Position numbers and translations under genes: made by a program | Notes under the pieces: generated by a model | Databases searched by the model: none | What the model was told of the DNA's origin: nothing | The model's input: only the letters and a program-made list of their open reading frames with translations | Shown: piece by piece, positions 7,864 through 12,128 of the stretch | How positions within the stretch are numbered: position 1 is the first letter of the stretch | How the letters are laid out: each line of letters begins with the position of its first letter | DNA from: Bacteroidaceae bacterium | Lineage (GTDB): Bacteria > Bacteroidota > Bacteroidia > Bacteroidales > Bacteroidaceae | Assembly (NCBI GenBank): GCA_900752815.1 | Contig: CAADWS010000083.1 | Location: 1-12,128 of the forward strand | Direction: 5' to 3' | DNA: 12,128 nucleotides

Positions 7864-8030
7864 TTCCGCAAGCACTGTCCGCGCTCGACGACGGCTCTTA
7901 TATCTTTCCGCAAGCACCGTCATCACTGACGACAACGCTTGAAAATTTCCGCAAGTACTTTCGTCACCCGACGACGGTACTTATATTTTTCCGCGAGGGC
8001 TGCCGTCGCTGGCGACAAGGTGAAAAATAA
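7864..8030. repeat. Four tandem ~42-bp hairpin-forming units
   Basis: Units start at 7864, 7906, 7947 and 7989, each opening with TTCCGC, with periods of 42, 41 and 42 bp, close to four helical turns. Units 1 and 3 differ at 9 of 42 positions. Each holds an internal inverted repeat around a GTC...GAC core. The clearest is unit 3, with 13-base arms 7953-7965 and 7970-7982 (one mismatch and one G-T pair) around ACCC. Unit 2 pairs 7918-7922 with 7927-7931, and unit 4 pairs 8005-8009 with 8012-8016. Unit 1 is the most decayed hairpin. A further half-unit may lie at 7844-7863. Confidence 0.8.
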
Positions 8031-8054
8031 AATATAACTACAAAAAGCAGATAT

Positions 8055-9446
8055 ATGGAGAACGAGAACAAAAGAAATATCTCCCGCCGCGACTTCTTCA
8101 AGATAGCGGGATCGGCCGGAATGGCAACCGCAGGGCTGACGGCCTGTAGCGGAGGGCAAGGCTCATCATCAGCCGATGCAGGAGAACCAAATGGAAAAAT
8201 GACCTGCCGGACACTGACGGGCGACCGTGTGTCGCTGCTCGGCTACGGTTGTATGCGCTGGCCGATGATGCCAAATCCAAAAGGCGAAGGAGAAATAGTG
8301 AACCAAGAGGAAGTGAACCGACTGGTGGATTATGCTTTGGCGCACGGCGTAAACTATTTCGACACGGCGCCGCCTTATTGTCAAGGCTTGTCGGAGGAAG
8401 CGACAGGCATCGCCCTCAGCCGACATCCACGCGACTCCTATTACATTGCCACCAAGATGTCCAACCATCGCCTTTACGGGGCAGGCTTGCGTGGCAAGGA
8501 ACTGCACGATGCCAGTGTGAAGATGTATCAAGACTCATTCAAACATCTGCGGACGGATTATTTTGACTATTACTTGTTCCACATCCTCGGCACGGGCGCA
8601 GGAATGGAGGAAATGCGCGGGCGACTGTACGACTGTGGCATTGCCGACTTTATCCTTAAAGAAAAAGAAGCCGGACATATCCGCAAACTGGGTTTCTCGT
8701 TCCACGGTGATGTGCGGGTGTTCGACTATATGTTGCAGGAATCCGGCATTCCGTGGGACTTCGTGCAAATACAGCTCAACTACCTCGACTGGCGACACGC
8801 GACGGGACGAAACGTCAATGCCGAATACCTCTACGGTGAATTAGTGAAACGGGGCATCCCGGCTGTCATTATGGAACCTCTGTTGGGTGGTCGCCTCTCG
8901 AAAGTACACGACCATATCGTCACTAAGCTGAAGCAGCGCGAGCCGGAGCAAAGCGTGGCATCATGGGCATTCCGTTTCGCAGGGAGTTTCCCCGGTGTGC
9001 TGACCGTACTGAGCGGCATGACTTATATGGAACATTTGCAGGACAACCTGCGTACGTATTCTCCCCTGCATCCCTTGTCGGACGAGGAATTTGCGTTTCT
9101 CCAAGAAACGGCGGATCTGATGATGGAGTATCAGACCATCCCTTGTAACGACTGTAAATATTGTATGCCTTGTCCTTACGGCATAGACATACCTGCGATA
9201 CTTCTGCATTACAACAAATGTATCAATGAAGGGAATATGCCTCGCAACGCACAAGATGAAAATTACCGTGAAGCCCGCCGTGCTTTTCTTGTAGGATATG
9301 ACCGTAGCGTACCCAGGTTACGCCAAGCCAGCCACTGCATCGGATGCAATCAATGTACTCCCGATTGCCCGCAAGGTATCGACATTCCGAAGGAAATGCA
9401 GCGCATCGACCACTTTGTGGAACGGTTGAAGCAAAATAATTTATAA
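8055..9446 (+). CDS. Tat-exported aldo/keto reductase lipoprotein with two 4Fe-4S motifs
   Basis: This 463-residue protein has a twin-arginine signal, SRRDFFK (10-16), and a lipobox LTAC (Cys31). An aldo/keto reductase barrel follows (about 50-355) with the usual Asp-Tyr-Lys-His set: Asp103 and Tyr108 in YFDTAPPY, Lys134 in ATK and His176 in LFH. The C-terminal part carries a CxxCxxCxxxCP motif at 364-374 and a second CxxC pattern at 428-439 (Cys428, 431, 434, 438), so two 4Fe-4S clusters are likely. Tat export fits a protein folded with its clusters before crossing the membrane. As NAD(P)H is not expected outside the cytoplasm, the clusters may pass electrons to or from another envelope carrier, perhaps a flavodoxin (inference). 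It begins a new block after the repeat region; the next gene starts 21 bp downstream. The family is common in Bacteroidetes but its substrates are mostly unknown. Confidence 0.92.
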   Translation: MENENKRNISRRDFFKIAGSAGMATAGLTACSGGQGSSSADAGEPNGKMTCRTLTGDRVSLLGYGCMRWPMMPNPKGEGEIVNQEEVNRLVDYALAHGVNYFDTAPPYCQGLSEEATGIALSRHPRDSYYIATKMSNHRLYGAGLRGKELHDASVKMYQDSFKHLRTDYFDYYLFHILGTGAGMEEMRGRLYDCGIADFILKEKEAGHIRKLGFSFHGDVRVFDYMLQESGIPWDFVQIQLNYLDWRHATGRNVNAEYLYGELVKRGIPAVIMEPLLGGRLSKVHDHIVTKLKQREPEQSVASWAFRFAGSFPGVLTVLSGMTYMEHLQDNLRTYSPLHPLSDEEFAFLQETADLMMEYQTIPCNDCKYCMPCPYGIDIPAILLHYNKCINEGNMPRNAQDENYREARRAFLVGYDRSVPRLRQASHCIGCNQCTPDCPQGIDIPKEMQRIDHFVERLKQNNL

Positions 9447-9467
9447 CATCTAAAATGATTAAGAGAT

Positions 9468-10721
9468 ATGAAAACTAACAAGTACATTCTGTTCTGTCTT
9501 TTCCTTCTGTATCTGCTTCCTGTCAAAGCAACGGACATTACAAAGGATGAAAGCAAGTATGTCACCATCAGCGGCATTGTGAAAGACAAGTCGGACAAAC
9601 GAACCTTGTCTTATGCCAACGTATCCATCGCCGGAAGTACGGAATCCACCGTGACCAATGCCGACGGAGAATTTACGTTCAAAGTGAAAGAACCGATTGG
9701 CTACACCACGCTTGAAGTGTCCCACTTAGGTTATGCCAATGCCCATATCCGTCTGAAAGAGGGAGATTCGGATTTATCTACCGTTTGGCTGACACCCTCC
9801 ACGCTGATGCTAAACGAAGTGGTCGTCAGCGGACACAATCCGCGTGAATTGGTAGAGGAAGCCATTCGGAAGATTCCTGCCAATTACAGTACCGTAGCCG
9901 ACCGACTGACCGGCTTCTATCGGGAAACCTCCCGCAAACGCAGACGCTACATCAATATCGCCGAGGCTGTCATTGACCTGCACAAGACACCCTACATACA
10001 GGATGCCGACCATGACCGTGTGCGTATTCTCAAAGGACGCCGCCTGCTCAGTCCGAAGGCAAGTGACACGTTGGCGGTAAAACTGTTGGGAGGCCCCAAT
10101 GCATCCATTTATCTGGATGTGGTGAAGAATCCCGACCTGCTGCTTAGTCCCGAAGTTCTTCCGTACTACGACTTCCATTTTGAAGAACCGACTGCCATTG
10201 ACCAGCGTCCGCAATATGTGGTAAGCTTCACACCCAACCGTAAGTTGCCTTACGCCCTATACTACGGCAAGTTCTACTTAGACAAGGAACGCCTGTCTTT
10301 CACCCGCGCCGAGTTTTTCCTTGACACAAGCGACCGCTACAAGGCCACACAAGCCATCCTGCACAGCAAGCCTCTCGGCTTACGCTTCAAACCGGTAGAA
10401 GTAGCTTATGAGGTCAATTATACCGACCACAATGGCAAGACTTACCTGAATTATGTCCGCAACGAAATCCGTTTCAAGTGCGATTGGCGGCGCAAGCTGT
10501 TTTCTACCAGCTATGCCGTTGTGTCGGAAATGGTGGTAACGAATATCGAACCTTCTGCAACAGACATTCCCATCCGTGAAGCCTTTGGGAAAGACCAAAT
10601 CCTTTCCGATGATGCTTCACAATTCTTTGATAAGGACTTTTGGGGGAATTATAACATCATCAAACCGGATGAGTCGCTTGAAAAGGCGGTTGGAAAGTTG
10701 CGGAAAATGCAAGAGAAATAA
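9468..10721 (+). CDS. Exported CarboxypepD_reg-like domain protein
   Basis: This 417-residue protein has a signal peptide (about 1-21, ending LLPVKA) and an N-terminal CarboxypepD_reg-like beta-sandwich (about 32-118). The markers are TISGIVKD, ANVSIAG, TNADGEFTFKV, SHLGYA and the closing LNEVVVSG, as found at the front of TonB-dependent transporters and DUF5686-type proteins. The remaining 300 residues start with RELVEEAIRKIPANY, which resembles the region following this domain in DUF5686-type proteins. The sequence is long and charged, with no visible transmembrane barrel, TonB plug or catalytic motif. I do not recognise a specific function; an envelope-associated structural or accessory role is likely. 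It ends 11 bp before the RteA-like kinase, the place held by tetQ in CTnDOT, so the two are probably co-transcribed and this gene appears to be alternative cargo. Confidence 0.8.
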   Translation: MKTNKYILFCLFLLYLLPVKATDITKDESKYVTISGIVKDKSDKRTLSYANVSIAGSTESTVTNADGEFTFKVKEPIGYTTLEVSHLGYANAHIRLKEGDSDLSTVWLTPSTLMLNEVVVSGHNPRELVEEAIRKIPANYSTVADRLTGFYRETSRKRRRYINIAEAVIDLHKTPYIQDADHDRVRILKGRRLLSPKASDTLAVKLLGGPNASIYLDVVKNPDLLLSPEVLPYYDFHFEEPTAIDQRPQYVVSFTPNRKLPYALYYGKFYLDKERLSFTRAEFFLDTSDRYKATQAILHSKPLGLRFKPVEVAYEVNYTDHNGKTYLNYVRNEIRFKCDWRRKLFSTSYAVVSEMVVTNIEPSATDIPIREAFGKDQILSDDASQFFDKDFWGNYNIIKPDESLEKAVGKLRKMQEK

Positions 10722-10732
10722 AGTTGCAATAA

Positions 10733-12112
10733 ATGAAATTAAGTCTAAAGATATTAGTAGGATACACGTTACTGCTACTTATTATTGGTAGCATGATAGG
10801 TATTATTGTCTATGAACGTAAGCGTATGAGTCACATTGAAATGGATGTAACCGAAATACGGCAAGTGCGCAGCGACATCAATACCGTTCACCGCTACATC
10901 ACCCAGCTTGCTCTGTTGGGCGAGGGTGTCATTGGGTGGAATGAAACGGACCGCCGCCACTACCATGCCCAACGCTTGCGCGCCGACAGCCTACTGCAAG
11001 CCTTGAAGCCCCATTGCCGGAATTATGTACGCCCGGTACAAATAGACACCCTGCGCACCCTCTTGGCGGAAAAGGAAACCCATCTGCTGCACCTGACTGA
11101 AATCCTTGCCCGTCAGGACGAAGCAGACAGTCTCTTGGTGAACCACCTACCCGAAGTGGCCCGGCGAGCGACACGTGTCCGCACTATAAAGCAGAAGAAA
11201 AGTGGGCTGGCAGGCTTCTTCGGCGGCAAGAAGACCATACAAATAATTCCTTCCGCCAAGGAATTGTACCAGTTCAGCGATAGCTTGATAGCCTTACAAC
11301 GGCGACAGGCGGAGGAAATGGATGCCTACGCTGACAGCCTGCACACCCGTAACCGGGCATTAAATCAGGAACTGAACAGGTTGATTGACGACCTCGATGG
11401 ACAGGCACAAAAAGCTTTCACACAAAGGGAACAAAACATCTCAGAAGCGCAAGCACTGTCCGTCAGGCTATTTACCATCACCATATCGGCAGCAGTCGTC
11501 CTGCTATTCCTGTCTTATCTCGCCATCCACCGGGAAATCAGACGCAACGACCACGAACGGAAACAGCGTGAGCAACTCATTGGAAAGTTGCAGGAGAGCA
11601 ATAACGCAAATGAAAAGCTGATCAAACTGCGGCGCAACCTCATCCAGAACGTCACCCACGAACTGCGCACCCCGCTGACCGCCATCGGCGGCAATGCCGA
11701 ACTGCTGCTGAACGACACGGAAGCGGACAACCGCATCCGTCACGCACAGGCTATCAATGATGCCGCCGGGCGCATGGCAGGGATGATAAACAACCTGCTG
11801 GTGTATTTCCGTCTGGACAGCGGCAAGGAAACACCCGTCATAAAGCCGTTCAAACTGCGCTCCATAGCCGAGATATTGGAAACGGAATTTGCACCATTGA
11901 CGAAGAACAAAGGACTCGGTTTCAATATAGACGGTGAAACGGACGATATAGTGAGCGGCGACAGGAACCGCATCCTGAGTATCGGGAGCAACCTGCTCTC
12001 CAATGCCATCAAGTTCACCAAAAGCGGCACAGTCACATTAAGCACACGTGAGTTCGGTATAATAATCTTATGCAATAAGCCTACTTTTATCAATGATGTC
12101 AATATTGAGTGA
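10733..12112 (+). CDS. rteA: RteA-like sensor histidine kinase, truncated in its ATP-binding domain
   Basis: The 459-residue frame matches my knowledge of RteA, the sensor partner of RteB in CTnDOT-family conjugative transposons, where the pair activates rteC and then excision. It has a first membrane segment (about 7-27), a long helical sensor region (30-240) with the family segment KKSGLAGFFGGKKT (155-168), a second membrane segment (about 246-266), the H-box THELRTPLTA (308-317, His309), and an N-box NLLSNAIKFT (420-429). After TVTLSTRE (433-440) the protein departs into FGIIILCNK and stops at 12112. The G1, F and G2 boxes, and any downstream receiver region, are absent, so it should be unable to autophosphorylate. 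The last 20 or so codons look foreign and A/T rich. The gene is best read as broken near 12050, possibly by an insertion sequence. Confidence 0.85.
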   Translation: MKLSLKILVGYTLLLLIIGSMIGIIVYERKRMSHIEMDVTEIRQVRSDINTVHRYITQLALLGEGVIGWNETDRRHYHAQRLRADSLLQALKPHCRNYVRPVQIDTLRTLLAEKETHLLHLTEILARQDEADSLLVNHLPEVARRATRVRTIKQKKSGLAGFFGGKKTIQIIPSAKELYQFSDSLIALQRRQAEEMDAYADSLHTRNRALNQELNRLIDDLDGQAQKAFTQREQNISEAQALSVRLFTITISAAVVLLFLSYLAIHREIRRNDHERKQREQLIGKLQESNNANEKLIKLRRNLIQNVTHELRTPLTAIGGNAELLLNDTEADNRIRHAQAINDAAGRMAGMINNLLVYFRLDSGKETPVIKPFKLRSIAEILETEFAPLTKNKGLGFNIDGETDDIVSGDRNRILSIGSNLLSNAIKFTKSGTVTLSTREFGIIILCNKPTFINDVNIE

Positions 12113-12128
12113 CGGTTTCTTAGGAAGC
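12053..12128 (-). mobile_element. Possible end of an insertion sequence interrupting the kinase
   Basis: From about 12053 the sequence becomes A/T rich and no longer fits the kinase. On the minus strand, an open frame enters from the right edge and ends at a TAA whose complement is 12068-12070, giving the tail LPKKPSLNIDIIDKSRLIA. A gene ending so near a breakpoint is typical of a transposase reaching the end of its element. The family cannot be assigned from 19 residues, and no terminal repeat or target duplication can be checked because the other end lies outside the window. A rearrangement or an assembly join are alternatives. Confidence 0.35.

Larger units (their letters stand above)
7740..8054. 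other. Structured intergenic region between the reductase and the aldo/keto reductase
   Basis: This 315-bp stretch holds no convincing gene on either strand. Its first 90 bp carry overlapping inverted repeats and three related GGACT-containing segments (7759-7770, 7780-7792, 7825-7836). Positions 7864-8030 are a four-copy tandem repeat. The last 24 bp before the next start are A/T rich. I found no good match to the Bacteroides promoter pattern (TTTG at -33 with TAnnTTTG at -7), although a promoter for the second gene block would be expected here. Confidence 0.75.

Noticed and set aside
7939..7963. Possible Bacteroides promoter with TTG and TACTTTCG
   Set aside because: The -7-like element has a mismatch and the spacing of 14 bases is too short for the usual 19-21; it also falls inside a repeat unit arm.
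7864..8030. CRISPR array
   Set aside because: The units are contiguous and imperfect, with no unique spacers between fixed repeats, and no cas gene is nearby.
7923..8159. Minus-strand 78-codon frame crossing the tandem repeats and the start of the aldo/keto reductase
   Set aside because: It overlaps the Tat signal coding region and the repeat units, and shows no domain or convincing start signal.
1..12128. Integrase, attachment site, mobilisation or antibiotic-resistance genes
   Set aside because: None is present. The mobile-element context rests only on the RteA-like kinase and the cargo-like gene content.

Overview
The window looks like accessory DNA from a Bacteroidales bacterium (Bacteroides, Parabacteroides or Prevotella type). 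The evidence is Bacteroidetes-style lipoprotein signals followed by acidic residues, a CarboxypepD_reg-like protein, a cupin-type AraC regulator of the kind common in that order, and above all a sensor kinase closely resembling RteA, the tetracycline-responsive regulator of CTnDOT-family conjugative transposons. All genes lie on the + strand and are tightly packed. I infer that this is cargo plus the start of the regulatory module of a CTnDOT-like element. No integrase, attachment site, transfer gene or tetQ is visible, so the element's boundaries are unknown.

Region 1 (1-7739) reads as one long transcription unit with gaps of 5-25 bp. It holds a flavodoxin cut by the left edge, a lipoprotein flavodoxin, a type B carboxylesterase lipoprotein, an esterase-D-like lipoprotein, a YqhD-like iron alcohol dehydrogenase, a secreted alpha/beta hydrolase with a cysteine nucleophile, an AraC-family regulator and a RibD-C/DHFR-like reductase. 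Together they suggest ester hydrolysis in the cell envelope followed by reduction of the carbonyl or alcohol products. An AraC regulator next to a YqhD-like dehydrogenase, with an aldo/keto reductase downstream, resembles the E. coli yqhC-yqhD-dkgA aldehyde-response locus. The substrate is unknown.

Region 2 (7740-8054) is the only substantial non-coding stretch and is highly structured. Two overlapping, mutually exclusive inverted repeats (7751-7793 and 7788-7822) are followed by four tandem copies of an approximately 42-bp hairpin-forming unit (7864-8030). This is the least explained part of the window.

Region 3 (8055-12128) holds a Tat-exported aldo/keto reductase lipoprotein with two 4Fe-4S motifs, an exported CarboxypepD_reg-like protein, and the RteA-like kinase. 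The kinase keeps its sensor region and phospho-accepting histidine but loses the rest of its ATP-binding domain at about position 12050. The sequence there changes abruptly, and the minus strand carries what may be the last codons of another gene, possibly an insertion-sequence transposase.
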